A stretch of DNA of 64,000 nucleotides from Enterobacter sp. kpr-6 (GCF_900116015.1 NZ_FOYH01000004.1:186001-250000); one strand, 5' to 3'; positions 1-9,346 are shown, counted from the stretch's first letter. Notes: generated from the letters alone by a model not told the origin. Made by a program: numbers and translations.

Positions 1-111
1 GTCACATTGTCGTGGATTGGTCAGACAAAAGGAGGCAGCGTTAGCGGATTATTACCACTCGCTGCAAAGCGACTAATCATCCCGCGTGACTATGTAGCAG
101 CGCTAAAATAG
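1..111 (+). CDS. C-terminal end of an unidentified protein (partial)
   Basis: Frame 1 is open from the first base to a TAG at 109-111 and gives 36 residues ending RDYVAALK. The gene starts outside the window. The peptide is mixed hydrophobic and basic and I cannot assign it to a family. A 695-bp non-coding gap follows. It could also be a chance open frame, because 36 codons is weak evidence. Confidence 0.35.
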   Translation, partial: VTLSWIGQTKGGSVSGLLPLAAKRLIIPRDYVAALK

Positions 112-806
112 AGTTTGCCGAAGGTTAATAGCTGTCAGGTAAGTGCGTTGCACACATACATTTTATATTGATCGCCATCACACTTTTTCCTCCAGCCTAA
201 TTTACGCAAACCGCAAGAATTGATCTTTTCTGTGCCGATCGGCCTGCACGCCAGGCACGACGCGGCCTTGCTCTTTTCTCTGCTCAAAAAGCGTCTGAAA
301 TTATTACGGGTAACATTTTCTAATACAATAATAAGGGTTATTTATTATTGTCGGAGGCATCAACAAAAGAATGTATTTACGAAATTAGATAAACATCCTG
401 CGCTTAATATAATAGTCATTAATTAAAAGAGAATATATCGTGAAAGACAGGGCCGGATAAATAATTGAATCGCCTTTTGTAAACTTCACAATAATCTATT
501 TAACGCAGGAAATAAATATAACCCTTAGCGAACTAAATAGCACGGTAACGGATTTTTTGTTAACAATTAGCGGGTTACGGTCGGTGCTCGCGCGTGGGGC
601 ACCACAATCTTCTTGAAAAAATGTGAATGAAAGTCGCGTATTTCTGTCAGGAAAAATAGCGGAGATTGTTTTTTTAACAGCTATTTCCTCAGGCAGATTT
701 TTAGTAAAAAAAAGTGGCTGAACTATACATCTCGTCTATCTTTTGCCGATAACGGAAATAAGTCTCCCCTGCGGGGGAGAATGCACCTCAGGTAAGGAAA
801 TAAAAA
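112..806. other. Long AT-rich intergenic region upstream of the chemoreceptor
   Basis: About 700 bp with no convincing gene. Bases 300-560 are clearly AT-richer than the flanking coding DNA. There is a GCCGATCGGC palindrome near 235. The only open frame of note, 220-426 on the plus strand, has no credible Shine-Dalgarno and an unnatural composition. The last 80 bp carry the sigma-28-type promoter listed separately. Confidence 0.5.
726..752 (+). promoter_or_regulatory. Sigma-28 (FliA) type promoter for the chemoreceptor gene
   Basis: TACA at 726-729, a 15-bp spacer, then a perfect GCCGATAA at 745-752. The enterobacterial FliA consensus is TAAA-N15-GCCGATAA. The -10 element lies 54 bp before the start codon of a methyl-accepting chemotaxis gene, the usual class of FliA target, so late-flagellar control is likely. 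Confidence 0.75.
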
Positions 807-2447
807 ATGCGTATGCTTCAGAACTTAACTATCCGCTTTGTCATGCTCTCTATTCTGGGCATCTTCTGTCTGCTGTGGTCAGGCGTGGGCCTGTACAGCG
901 TGTCATCCCTCTCGAAAATGGCCGAGGGCAACGTGGTTGACCGCCAGCTGGTGAACCAGATGACGTTGCTGAGCCAGGGTAATGACCAGTATTTTCGCGT
1001 GGTGACGCGCCTTTCCCGTCTGATGGACGTGAAAGCGGCAGGCGGCACGGTGGATTTTGCCCCCGTGCAGCAGGCGCTCGACAACATGCGGGCAAAACTG
1101 GATGCCTTAAAAGCCGTCTCGCCGGGCCCGGTTGATGAACAGATTTCAGCCCAGGTGATTTCAAGCTGGCAGGCCCTGCTCGATCAGGGCGTGACTCCGC
1201 AGGTGCAACTCGCCCAGCAGGGGAATGTGGAGGGTTACCGCAACCAGGCCAACAACGTGACCCCGCCGCTCAGCCGCGCGTTTGGTGCCAGCGCCGAGGC
1301 GTTTAATAAAGCCGCCGGGCAGACGCTCGATAACACCCGCGTGATGGTGGACGGGCAAACCAGCCTCACCCGCATGCTGATCCTCACGGCGGTGGTACTC
1401 GGTTTGCTGTTACTGCTTTTCTCCGATCGCTATCTGGTCACCATGCTGGTGAAACCGCTGGCGACGATTCGTGAACATTTCCGCCTGATTTCAAAGGGCG
1501 ACCTCAGCCAGCCGGTGCCGGATTTTGGCCGTAACTGTGTAGGGCAAATGGTGCCGCTGTTGCAGGGGATGCAGGACAGTCTGCGTGAGGCCGTCAGTTC
1601 GATTCGTGCCGGCAGCGACAACATCTGGCGCGGTGCGACCGAAATCTCCGGCGGCAATAATGACCTTTCCTCACGTACTGAGGAGCAGGCCGCCGCGCTG
1701 GAACAAACGGCAGCCAGCATGGAAGAGCTTACCGCGACGGTAAAACTGAATGCCGATAGCGCACTGCAGGCCAGCGAACTGGCGGAAGTGGCATCAACCA
1801 CCGCCAGCAAAGGCGGCGCGCTGGTCAGCGAAGTGGTCAGCACTATGGCGGGGATTTCAGACAGCTCGAAGAAAATCGCCGAGATCACTAACGTCATTAA
1901 CAGCATTGCCTTCCAGACCAATATCCTGGCGCTGAACGCAGCGGTAGAAGCGGCGCGAGCAGGCGAGCAGGGGCGTGGATTTGCGGTGGTAGCCGGAGAA
2001 GTGCGTAACCTCGCCAGCCGCAGCGCTGACGCGGCAAAAGAGATTGAAACGCTGATCGCCGATTCCGTTACCCGTGTCGATAAGGGAGCCAGACTGGTGA
2101 ACGATACCGGATCGACCATGGAAGGCATTTTGCGTGCCGTCACCGAAGTGACCACCATCATGAAGCAGATCGCGGGCGCATCGGCGGAGCAGAGCAAAGG
2201 GATTTCTCAGGTCGGCACGGCGATCACGCAGATGGACAGCGTGACGCAGCAAAACGCCGCGCTGGTGGAGCAGGTTTCTGCCGCCGCTACCGCGCTTGAA
2301 CGCCAGACTGAAGAGTTGCAACGCGCGGTGGCGCAGTTCCGCCTGTCGAATGACGAGCCGACGGTGGTGACAGCCCCGCTGAAAACCCCGGCTTCCCGCC
2401 CGGCAACGGCAAAATCTGCCGCAGGGGATGAGTGGGTGGCGTTCTAG
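807..2447 (+). CDS. Methyl-accepting chemotaxis protein (Tsr/Tar type)
   Basis: Transmembrane chemoreceptor of 546 residues. Membrane segment 1 is about residues 10-30. A periplasmic ligand domain of about 155 residues follows, then membrane segment 2 (about 189-208), a HAMP region, and a long coiled-coil signalling domain with the conserved hairpin tip around residues 370-410 ([20 protein letters not shown]). The C-terminus is EWVAF, which fits the xWxxF pentapeptide that tethers CheR and CheB in high-abundance receptors. The start at 807 is preceded by AAGGAA with 7-nt spacing. A sigma-28-type promoter lies upstream. The ligand cannot be read from the sequence. The 3' end overlaps the convergent fucR-like gene by 4 bp. 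Confidence 0.93.
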   Translation: MRMLQNLTIRFVMLSILGIFCLLWSGVGLYSVSSLSKMAEGNVVDRQLVNQMTLLSQGNDQYFRVVTRLSRLMDVKAAGGTVDFAPVQQALDNMRAKLDALKAVSPGPVDEQISAQVISSWQALLDQGVTPQVQLAQQGNVEGYRNQANNVTPPLSRAFGASAEAFNKAAGQTLDNTRVMVDGQTSLTRMLILTAVVLGLLLLLFSDRYLVTMLVKPLATIREHFRLISKGDLSQPVPDFGRNCVGQMVPLLQGMQDSLREAVSSIRAGSDNIWRGATEISGGNNDLSSRTEEQAAALEQTAASMEELTATVKLNADSALQASELAEVASTTASKGGALVSEVVSTMAGISDSSKKIAEITNVINSIAFQTNILALNAAVEAARAGEQGRGFAVVAGEVRNLASRSADAAKEIETLIADSVTRVDKGARLVNDTGSTMEGILRAVTEVTTIMKQIAGASAEQSKGISQVGTAITQMDSVTQQNAALVEQVSAAATALERQTEELQRAVAQFRLSNDEPTVVTAPLKTPASRPATAKSAAGDEWVAF

Positions 2448-3169
2448 TTGGCAATGGGGTAGCGAGGCGCGTCGCTGATCATCTGTGTGACCGCACTAAG
2501 ATGGCCGATTTTGACCTCGCTGGCCCGCCGGAATTTGCTTTTATCAATCAGAAGTAACGACTGCTGCGCACGTTTTAAAAGCTGGGTTTTGAACCCGGCA
2601 TTGTGCGCAGTGGGGTCCCACATATCACCGTTAGCATCGACCCCTTCGCAGGAAAAAATAAACAGATCGATATCCACCGATTTCAGCAATGACGCGAGCG
2701 CTGGCGTTTTGTAGCAGCGGTATTTGCGATCCAGTTCGCCGCCTGCGCACAGCAGCGTGATGTGCTGACGCCGCGCCATCTCCTGGCAAATCGGCTGGCT
2801 GTTCGTGAAGACGGTCAGCGGCAGATCCGGCAGTTGCCGCGCCAGGTGAAAGCAGGTGGAACTGGCATCGAGCGCCAGCGTCATCCCTTCTTCAATCCAT
2901 GCCAGCGCATGACGGGCGATATCCGCTTTGTCGGCGTAGTGGCTTTTCAGCCGCGCGCGAAACGGTTCCCCGGCATCGACGTTATCGGCGTGGATCGCCC
3001 GGGCGCGCCCGTGATGACGCACAATTTTTCCCTGCGCCTGCAGCGCAGTTAAATCGCGGCGCAGCGTCTCCTGGCTGACCGCCAGTAACTGCGCAAGGTG
3101 GGTCGTGGTCAGGGCGTCATGCCGGGCGAGGATCTGGAGGATGGCCGTCTGCCGGGCGGATTTGCTCAC
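2444..3169 (-). CDS. DeoR-family regulator resembling FucR
   Basis: A 241-residue DeoR-family repressor or activator. The N-terminal winged helix-turn-helix has the typical [20 protein letters not shown] stretch, and the C-terminal half is a sugar-phosphate-sensing DeoRC domain. Long stretches match what I recall of E. coli FucR, such as [27 protein letters not shown] and LLLIDKSKF. The start is GTG at 3169, whose GTGA overlaps the stop of the upstream diguanylate cyclase, so the two are probably translationally coupled. No fucose genes lie nearby, so the true effector is unknown and the FucR label is by similarity only. Confidence 0.85.
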   Translation of the reverse strand: MSKSARQTAILQILARHDALTTTHLAQLLAVSQETLRRDLTALQAQGKIVRHHGRARAIHADNVDAGEPFRARLKSHYADKADIARHALAWIEEGMTLALDASSTCFHLARQLPDLPLTVFTNSQPICQEMARRQHITLLCAGGELDRKYRCYKTPALASLLKSVDIDLFIFSCEGVDANGDMWDPTAHNAGFKTQLLKRAQQSLLLIDKSKFRRASEVKIGHLSAVTQMISDAPRYPIAN

Positions 3170-4146
3170 GCGCTCAGCCTCGGGGAAATAGAAATCAGCG
3201 TCGGGCCTATCGCCACGCCGTTTTTACCGGTGTGTTTAATGTGGTACATCGCCTGATCCGCGCGTTTCAGCGCGAGAACAAAATCGTCCTGCTCGCGCAC
3301 TTCCTCAATGCCAATGGATGCGCCAACCGAACCGACGCCGTTATCCAGTTCAAACGGCGTCAACGCCGCCCGCAAACAGTTATGCGCCGCGCTGTTCACC
3401 TGTAAATTATTCAGCGCATAAGGCAGCAGCAGGACAAATTCATCGCCGCCCAGACGCCCGATCACCGTCCCTTCCGGGCTGACGTCACGCAGCCGCTGGC
3501 TTAACTGGATCAGCAGTTCATCGCCGCTGCGGTGGCCGAAGGTGTCGTTGATGTGTTTGAAATCATCGAGATCGATAAACGCGACGCAGAGCGCGCCATT
3601 CTGTTTGAGCGTTTTAAAATGCGCGATCAGGGCGTGGCGGTTGGCCAGTCCGGTGAGCGGATCGTGATTCGCCAGTTGCGCGAGCTGCGCTTCGTACTGC
3701 TTCTCTTTAGTCATATCGATATGGGTGCCGGTCACTTTCAGCGGCTTGCCGCTGGCGTCCCATTCGCTGACCCGCCCGCGATCCAGCACCCAGGTGATGG
3801 TGCCGTTTTTATGCTGCATCCGGTGCAGCGCTTCGTACCAGGGGGCTTTACCGCTGAGATGATCGTAAAACGCCGCCAGCACCCAATCGCGATCGTCCGG
3901 GTGCAGGTGCTCTTTCCATACTTCAAACTGCGCGTTGAGTTCTTTGGGCTGATAGCCGAGCATCGATCCCCAGCGGCGGTTGTAAATAATCAGTTTTCCG
4001 CTTGGGATATCGAGCTGCCAGAGACAGAGGCCGGTGCCGTCCAGCGCCGCGCTCAGTTTACTGCGGGCGTCACGGGCCAGCCTCACCAGACGGGCATTAT
4101 GCTTTTTCAGATTCTGGATCTGCTGCTCAAGCGCACGTTCAGACAT
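3166..4146 (-). CDS. PAS-GGDEF diguanylate cyclase
   Basis: A cytosolic 326-residue protein predicted to make cyclic di-GMP from two GTP. A short coiled coil at the N-terminus (residues 1-30) is followed by a PAS_3-type domain (about 35-148, ending in the THIDMTKEKQ PAC segment) and a GGDEF domain (about 155-320). HDPLTGLANR at 161-170 and an intact GGDEF at 233-237 mean it should be catalytically active. I see no RxxD inhibitory site at the expected spacing before GGDEF, so product inhibition may be weak. There are no membrane segments. It is the first gene of a two-gene unit with the FucR-like regulator. Confidence 0.92.
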   Translation of the reverse strand: MSERALEQQIQNLKKHNARLVRLARDARSKLSAALDGTGLCLWQLDIPSGKLIIYNRRWGSMLGYQPKELNAQFEVWKEHLHPDDRDWVLAAFYDHLSGKAPWYEALHRMQHKNGTITWVLDRGRVSEWDASGKPLKVTGTHIDMTKEKQYEAQLAQLANHDPLTGLANRHALIAHFKTLKQNGALCVAFIDLDDFKHINDTFGHRSGDELLIQLSQRLRDVSPEGTVIGRLGGDEFVLLLPYALNNLQVNSAAHNCLRAALTPFELDNGVGSVGASIGIEEVREQDDFVLALKRADQAMYHIKHTGKNGVAIGPTLISISPRLSA

Positions 4147-4254
4147 TGATGCCCGTTATGAATAAATAAAAAGCATTCTTACTAGTTATTATTTTGTTGT
4201 AAATATGCGGGGCGAAAAAGAGCGATACCGGGCGCGAAACGCCCGGTAAAAAGA

Positions 4255-5121
4255 TTAACTACTGCGTTTGTCTTCGGTTTGCGTGTCGAAGTCGCTGGCG
4301 TCGTGACGCTCGTGCAACTGTTCGTTGAGCGGCCCGTTAGTGCGGTTAACCATGCGTCCGCGCCGTACGCCCGGACGTGCTGCCACCTCATTCGCCCAGC
4401 GCAGCACGTTTTTGTAGCTGCCCGCGTCGAGGAACTCTGCGGCGTCATACACATTGCCGAGTACCACGTTGCCGTACCACGGCCAGATCGCCATATCAGC
4501 GATAGTGTAGTCGTCACCCGCCACAAATTTATGCTTCGCCAGTTGCTTATCCAGCACGTCGAGCTGGCGTTTGGCTTCCATGGTGAAGCGGTTGATCGCG
4601 TATTCAATCTTCACTGGCGCATAGTGATAGAAGTGACCAAAACCGCCGCCGAGGAACGGAGCCGAGCCTTGCAGCCAGAACAGCCAGTTCAGCGTTTCAG
4701 TGCGCCCGGCCAGATCTTTTGGCAGGAAGTGACCGAATTTTTCCGCCAGGTAAACCAGAATCGAGCCGGACTCAAATACCCGCAGCGGCGGGGTCACGGA
4801 GTGGTCGCTCAGCGCCGGGATTTTGGAGTTCGGGTTAACGTCAACAAAGCCGCTGGAGAACTGATCGCCTTCGCCGATGCGGATCAGCCACGCGTCGTAT
4901 TCTGCCTCGCTCACGCCGAGTTCAAGTAGCTCTTCCAGCAGAATCGTCACTTTCTGGCCGTTAGGCGTGCCGAGGGAGTAAAGCTGAAGTGGGTGCTTAC
5001 CTGACGGCAGCGCTTTTTCATGGGTAGGACCGGAAACCGGGCGATTGATATTAGCGAACGCGCCGCCGCCGGATTGATCCCACGTCCAGGTTTTGGGTGG
5101 CTGGTAATGATTGTCTGACAT
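4255..5121 (-). CDS. yghU: Glutathione S-transferase family disulfide-bond oxidoreductase YghU
   Basis: A 288-residue cytosolic GST-superfamily protein, near-identical in architecture to E. coli YghU. It has an N-terminal extension (about 45 residues), a thioredoxin-fold domain containing NPNSKIPAL and ESGSILVYLAEKFG, then an all-helical domain with FVAGDDYTIADMAIWPW. YghU binds two glutathiones and reduces disulfides in the Nu-class manner. I chose the internal start MSDNHYQ at 5121 because it matches E. coli YghU; the longer frame to 5184 would overlap the upstream gene. It lies 35 bp after the DsbA-family gene, so the two redox genes are probably co-transcribed. Confidence 0.95.
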   Translation of the reverse strand: MSDNHYQPPKTWTWDQSGGGAFANINRPVSGPTHEKALPSGKHPLQLYSLGTPNGQKVTILLEELLELGVSEAEYDAWLIRIGEGDQFSSGFVDVNPNSKIPALSDHSVTPPLRVFESGSILVYLAEKFGHFLPKDLAGRTETLNWLFWLQGSAPFLGGGFGHFYHYAPVKIEYAINRFTMEAKRQLDVLDKQLAKHKFVAGDDYTIADMAIWPWYGNVVLGNVYDAAEFLDAGSYKNVLRWANEVAARPGVRRGRMVNRTNGPLNEQLHERHDASDFDTQTEDKRSS

Positions 5122-5156
5122 GTTGACCTGCCTTTTCATTAATGTGTTGAACGAGT

Positions 5157-5720
5157 TTAGCAGCCGAGGATCCGCTCCGCCCATACGCTGATGTCATCGC
5201 CACTGCCGAGATCGGCCTGCACCAGCCCGTTGACCATAAAGGTTGGCGAGACATGGATACCGTTCTGGCGTGCATATTTGCAGTGCCATTTGATCACCGC
5301 CTGCAGATCGGCACGGTCAAACGGCACGGAGGCATCGACGCCGCTGTACGCTTTCAGGCGCGCGATAATATCGTTTGGCGTGGCGTCCATATTCGGTCCA
5401 CGGCAGTGATCGGCAAATTCAAACTCTTCACGATGATCGGCAACCGCCTGCATCACTTTATGCGCCGCATCGCGGCCATTGGGCAGCGTGGAGGCGGCAA
5501 GAATGTAGCGCACGATCAGGCCAGAATAGATATGCCACGGCTGCGATTGCAGGCGGATTTTTACCGTCACCTTATCTTCCCCGATGTGCTTTAGCAGCGC
5601 ATCGAGCTTATTAAAGGCTTTCACGGAATAAGGGCAGGTGGGTTCAAGAAATACGTCAAAAGTACGCGGGCCGTGACCCCATTCAAGCGGTTCGGCATTA
5701 AGGGCAGTTTGCTGACTCAT
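5157..5720 (-). CDS. DsbA-family thioredoxin-fold protein with a CPYS active site
   Basis: A 187-residue cytosolic thioredoxin-fold protein of the DsbA/FrnE type. The N-terminal strand runs into EPTCPYS (C29, S32), an inserted helical region fills the middle, and the cis-proline loop reads HVSPTFMVNG near residue 158. The second active-site cysteine is replaced by serine, so it cannot perform the usual dithiol cycle and would need a monothiol or glutathione-linked mechanism. There is no signal peptide. GGAG precedes the ATG at 5720. It is upstream of yghU, a glutathione-dependent enzyme, which fits a shared thiol role (inference). Confidence 0.82.
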   Translation of the reverse strand: MSQQTALNAEPLEWGHGPRTFDVFLEPTCPYSVKAFNKLDALLKHIGEDKVTVKIRLQSQPWHIYSGLIVRYILAASTLPNGRDAAHKVMQAVADHREEFEFADHCRGPNMDATPNDIIARLKAYSGVDASVPFDRADLQAVIKWHCKYARQNGIHVSPTFMVNGLVQADLGSGDDISVWAERILGC

Positions 5721-5838
5721 GTGAACTCCGGTGTTGTGGTGTTTTTCGCCAGTGTATCAAAACGGTGATGAATGTGTTTTGGCGAAAATCTGCTTTAAAA
5801 GGAGGCGTTACGGAGGCAATAAGAAGGGGCGGGGAGAG

Positions 5839-5861
5839 CCGGCGTGCGCAAGGCACGCCGG
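5839..5861. terminator. GC-rich hairpin after nupG
   Basis: CCGGCGTGC, a short loop, then GCACGCCGG: a near-perfect inverted repeat just downstream of the nupG stop. It lacks a clear U-tract on the minus strand, so it may stabilise mRNA ends rather than terminate by itself. Confidence 0.35.
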
Positions 5862-5877
5862 AGAAGTCAGAGATAAA

Positions 5878-7134
5878 TTAATGCGCGACAGGCTGTGTAC
5901 CGGTAGCGGTCGGAACGTGTTTGTATTTAAACAGCGCCACGAATGCGAAGGCCAGGAACAGCGAGTAACCGGCAAAAATCAGCCATACGGTTTGCCAGTC
6001 GGTGATGCCGTTCACGGTGTAGCTTTCCACCACTTTACCGCTTACCACACCACCCAGGATGCAGCCGAAACCGTTGGTCATCATCAGGAACATACCCTGC
6101 GCACTGGCGCGGATTTCAGGCTTCACTTCTTTTTCCACGAACACCGAACCGGAGATGTTGAAGAAGTCGAAGGCGCAGCCGTAAACGATCATCGACAGTA
6201 CCAGCAGCACGGTGCCGAACGGCGTTGGGTCGCCGTAAGCGAACAGACCGAAGCGTAACATCCAGGCCACGATGCTGATCAGCATGACGTTTTTAATCCC
6301 GTAGCGGCTTAAGAAGAACGGGATGGTCAGGATGAACAGGGTTTCGGAGATCTGAGAAATCGACATCATCACCGACGCGTGCTGGACGATAAAGCTGCTG
6401 GCGAACAGCGGATCTTTATCGAAGCTGTGCAGGAAGGTGTTACCAAACATATTGGTGATTTGCAGTTCAGCGCCCAGCAGCATGGAGAAGATAAAGAAAA
6501 TCGCCATGCGTTTGTTTTTCAGTAATGCAAACGCGTCCAGCCCGAGCATGGAGCTCCAGCTCTGGTTTTTCTGCTGATTCGCCACCGGGATATGCGGCAG
6601 CGTAAGGGTGAAGAGAACGAGGATCAGCGACAGCGCGCCGCCGATGTAAAGCTGCATGTGGCTCAGTTCAAAGCCAGAGAAGCTGACTGCCCACATCGCG
6701 ATAATAAAGCCGATGGTGCCCCAGATACGGATAGGCGGGAAATCATTCACGATATCCATACCGGCATTTTGCAGGCGGTAATAGGAAATGGTGTTGATGA
6801 GGCCGAGGGTCGGCATGTAGGCCAGCGAGTTCAGCAGGATAACCATGAACATTGCCCCCGGCGTGGTAACCTGTCCTGCCATAAACAGCGTAATGGCACC
6901 GACCAGGTGGCAAAGGGCATACACCCATTTCGCACTGACCCATTTATCGGCCACGATCCCGAGCAGGGTCGGCATAAAGACGGCGGCAATACCCAGTGAG
7001 CTGTACACCGCACCGATAGACGCACCGTCAAACTTCAGTGTGACGAACATATAGGAGCCCAGCGTGGTGAGCCAGCTCCCCCACAGACAGAACTGCAAGA
7101 ACGAGAGTATCTTTAACTGTAGCTTCAAATTCAT
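5878..7134 (-). CDS. nupG: Nucleoside:H+ symporter NupG
   Basis: An inner-membrane nucleoside permease of the major facilitator superfamily (NHS family), 418 residues with about 12 hydrophobic segments. It takes up purine and pyrimidine nucleosides with protons. The N-terminus MNLKLQLKILSFLQFCLWGS and long internal blocks match E. coli NupG almost residue for residue. GAGGAAAC precedes the ATG at 7134. The upstream 100 bp hold two TGTGA half-sites (near 7181 and 7199), consistent with the CRP/CytR control known for E. coli nupG, but the sites are imperfect. In E. coli the gene sits between speC and mltC; here it is on the far side of the tRNA-Phe gene. Confidence 0.97.
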   Translation of the reverse strand: MNLKLQLKILSFLQFCLWGSWLTTLGSYMFVTLKFDGASIGAVYSSLGIAAVFMPTLLGIVADKWVSAKWVYALCHLVGAITLFMAGQVTTPGAMFMVILLNSLAYMPTLGLINTISYYRLQNAGMDIVNDFPPIRIWGTIGFIIAMWAVSFSGFELSHMQLYIGGALSLILVLFTLTLPHIPVANQQKNQSWSSMLGLDAFALLKNKRMAIFFIFSMLLGAELQITNMFGNTFLHSFDKDPLFASSFIVQHASVMMSISQISETLFILTIPFFLSRYGIKNVMLISIVAWMLRFGLFAYGDPTPFGTVLLVLSMIVYGCAFDFFNISGSVFVEKEVKPEIRASAQGMFLMMTNGFGCILGGVVSGKVVESYTVNGITDWQTVWLIFAGYSLFLAFAFVALFKYKHVPTATGTQPVAH

Positions 7135-7341
7135 GTTAGTTTCCTCACACCTTGATGCGAATGGATGTTTATAAAATCACATTTCCCTCGGGGATTTGAT
7201 GTGATTCTATCAATGTGCAAGGACGAGATTTGTTACCTGCCGCAAATATTTGAAAACAACCTAATAGGTCGTTGCAGAAAATTTGACGGCTTCGTCAAAA
7301 AACGAAGCCATTAATAGATGTGGATGCAGCAGTGGGGAGGA

Positions 7342-7593
7342 TTAGTACTTGATATCACGCGCTTCCTGACGGCCATCCTGTTTAGCCTGGCGTTTGTCCT
7401 GCCGACATTCATGATTACTTTTATCGTTTCTGACTACGCACTGGCGTTTATCCTGACGTGCATCGCGCCGCGCATCCTGACGTGTATCGCGCGCTTCACG
7501 ACGCTGATGCGCCTGCTCTGTGGCCTGTGCCGTGGTCATGTAACCGCCCGCCAGCAGAATAAGAGTCGTAAAAACAGTGAGATGTAACTTCAT
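7342..7593 (-). CDS. Small exported Arg/Gln/Asp-rich repeat protein
   Basis: An 83-residue product. A signal peptide (MKLHLTVFTTLILLAGGYMTTAQA, cleavage after AQA) is followed by a strongly charged mature part made of degenerate RxDARxDARQDKRQ units, with two cysteines (QC and EC). AGAGGACCCC precedes the ATG at 7593, so I use this start rather than the longer open frame. I do not recognise a named family. The repeats suggest a helical, charged periplasmic protein. The complementary open frame at 7318-7587 is a shadow of the repeat. Confidence 0.65.
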   Translation of the reverse strand: MKLHLTVFTTLILLAGGYMTTAQATEQAHQRREARDTRQDARRDARQDKRQCVVRNDKSNHECRQDKRQAKQDGRQEARDIKY

Positions 7594-7803
7594 GGGGTCC
7601 TCTGATACTGATAAAAATGCGTTTGTGAAAGCGGCGCGTATTGTATTAAACGGCGGGCGACCATTAGGAAGCAAAAATGCTGTTTGCCACTGCCCGGTAA
7701 GGGACAATGAGCTTTATCATCACTTTATATAAGGTTAATGCTTATAGTCAGTCCCGGCGAAGGGAATAACGCACACGGGTAGCTATCTAAAAAAGGAATA
7801 ATC

Positions 7804-8547
7804 ATGACGTCCTCACATCGTGGATTTAACGCCATGGCAGGTGCACTGCTGGGTTTCTTCGGCGCACTTTTTATTACGGCATTATGGGTTCAGTACGCGC
7901 TAAACCGGGTGGACAGTGACGGCTACCAGGCGCTGGGTGTGGGTATGATTGGCGCGATCGGTATTCCTTTTATTACGCTGGTGGGACTGGCAGTGGGATT
8001 GCTGGAGCAGCGAAACTTTGGTCCTTTACTGCGAGGATTTGCAGCGCTGCTGGCCGCCATTTGTGTGTTGCTGGGAATAGCGATAATCGCTGAGGATCGT
8101 GAATACGCGCGGTTATATGGCGGGCCGAAAGCGAAAATGCTGGCTGTGAATGCGAAGTGGAGCGGTGATTACGTTGCTAATGCGGCGATTGCGCCTGTTG
8201 AGGGTTCAACCCAGTGGCTATGTGACGTGGAAAACATCACACCGGGCAAACTCCCTGAAAATACCCGGCATGCCTGCTCGCTTCCCGATAAATTACCGAC
8301 GTGGGAGCCAGAATTAAAATTGCAGCTCATGGTTCGCTGGTACAGAGAAAAAGAGGGGATGCTGGACACGAAATTTCTGGTTCCTGTTCCTTATTATGAA
8401 AATAAAAAAGGGCTCCTTTTTGTCATTGAATTCAGGTCAGATAATAAAGCCTGCATTAACACGGCTTATGAAGAAGCATCGTCCTCAAGGCTAATGCCTG
8501 GCATGGACGTGATATGCAGCGATATTTCCGCCAGCGATAATCAATGA
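7804..8547 (+). CDS. Uncharacterised membrane-anchored protein
   Basis: A 247-residue protein with three hydrophobic segments in the first about 100 residues (about 10-32, 46-66, 76-98). About 145 polar residues follow, probably on the periplasmic side and holding three Cys (in WLCDV, ACSLP and DVICSD). AAAAGGAATAATC precedes the ATG. It ends at a strong bidirectional terminator shared with the convergent YjdF-family gene. No family recognised; the C-terminal base composition is more AT-rich than its neighbours, consistent with accessory DNA. Confidence 0.75.
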   Translation: MTSSHRGFNAMAGALLGFFGALFITALWVQYALNRVDSDGYQALGVGMIGAIGIPFITLVGLAVGLLEQRNFGPLLRGFAALLAAICVLLGIAIIAEDREYARLYGGPKAKMLAVNAKWSGDYVANAAIAPVEGSTQWLCDVENITPGKLPENTRHACSLPDKLPTWEPELKLQLMVRWYREKEGMLDTKFLVPVPYYENKKGLLFVIEFRSDNKACINTAYEEASSSRLMPGMDVICSDISASDNQ

Positions 8548-8575
8548 AAATCCCGGCAGGTGGCCGGGATTTTTA
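8548..8575. terminator. Bidirectional intrinsic terminator
   Basis: AAAATCCCGGC, a short loop, then GCCGGGATTTTT: an 8-9 bp GC-rich stem flanked by A-run and T-run, so it can work in both directions between the two convergent genes. Confidence 0.85.
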
Positions 8576-8583
8576 CAGGCGGG

Positions 8584-9201
8584 TTAACGCAGACGCGCCA
8601 GTTGACGCTGATGGTAGCGTCCTAAAATCAGCACCGTGGTGAGCGCGCCGAGCAGGGCGCAGAACATGTCTGATTGCGTATCCCACGGATCGCCCTGAGT
8701 GCCAAGGAAATCATCCGCGCCTTGCCCCATCGCCAGCGCCGCCCACCATTCAATCAGCTCATAGGTCGCACTGATCGCCAGTGCCACGCAGCACACCAGA
8801 AAACCGGTCATTTTGTGCCCTTTAACGTAGCCGCCACGGATCAGGATCTCACGTGCAGCCAGCGCCGGGACCAGCCCCTGGAAAAAGTGCCCGAGTTTGT
8901 CATACGGGTTGCGGCTAAGGTTGAACATCTCCTGCACCTCAAATCCAACCGGTACTTTGGCGTAGGTATACATACCGCCGACCATCAGGATAATCGCATG
9001 AAAGAAAATCAGCGTGTAAAGCAGGGGCGTAAGCGGATAGCGCTTTTGGGTAGCAAGTAGCAGCGGAACGATGATAACCACCGGCGTGACTTCCATCAGC
9101 CAGGTGATGCGGTCGCCGGTGTAAATGCCGGTATAAATCAGAATCGCCAACAGAAGCAGCGCGCCGCTTTTTAATGCAAAGGAAAGAGTGGGCTGGTTCA
9201 T
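8584..9201 (-). CDS. YjdF-family (DUF2238) inner-membrane protein
   Basis: A 205-residue integral membrane protein with about six hydrophobic segments. It matches the DUF2238/YjdF family: the conserved NPYDKLGHFFQGLVPALAAREIL block and the YELIEWW-GxxxDDFLGTQGDxWDTQxDMFCA block are both present, with conserved His, Glu and Asp in or near membrane segments. The biochemical role of this family is unknown. It sits directly downstream of tRNA-Phe, separated by the tRNA terminator. Confidence 0.85.
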   Translation of the reverse strand: MNQPTLSFALKSGALLLLAILIYTGIYTGDRITWLMEVTPVVIIVPLLLATQKRYPLTPLLYTLIFFHAIILMVGGMYTYAKVPVGFEVQEMFNLSRNPYDKLGHFFQGLVPALAAREILIRGGYVKGHKMTGFLVCCVALAISATYELIEWWAALAMGQGADDFLGTQGDPWDTQSDMFCALLGALTTVLILGRYHQRQLARLR

Positions 9202-9307
9202 ATCACTTTACTTATCAGGAAAATGAACACTATCGACTGACAGGGTAAAAAACTCAATGATTTGCGTGAGAAGAGAGAAAGGAGGGATGAGTTGTATCGT
9301 TTCCCCA

Positions 9308-9337
9308 AAAGCAAAAACCCGCCTTTTGGGCGGGTTC
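9308..9337 (-). terminator. Terminator of tRNA-Phe
   Basis: On the minus strand ACCCGCC, a CAAAA loop, GGCGGGT, then TTTTGCTTTT, starting 12 nt after the CCA end of the tRNA. Classic intrinsic terminator. Confidence 0.88.
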
Positions 9338-9346
9338 TTTAAATAG

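Noticed and set aside
220..426. 68-codon frame in the first intergenic region
   Set aside because: No Shine-Dalgarno, odd composition and no recognisable motif.
1430..2197. 255-codon Ser/Ala-rich antisense frame over the chemoreceptor
   Set aside because: Shadow of the coiled-coil coding sequence; no start signal.
7318..7587. 89-codon frame opposite the Arg/Gln/Asp-rich protein
   Set aside because: The minus-strand frame has the ribosome binding site and a proper signal peptide; this one is produced by its repeats.
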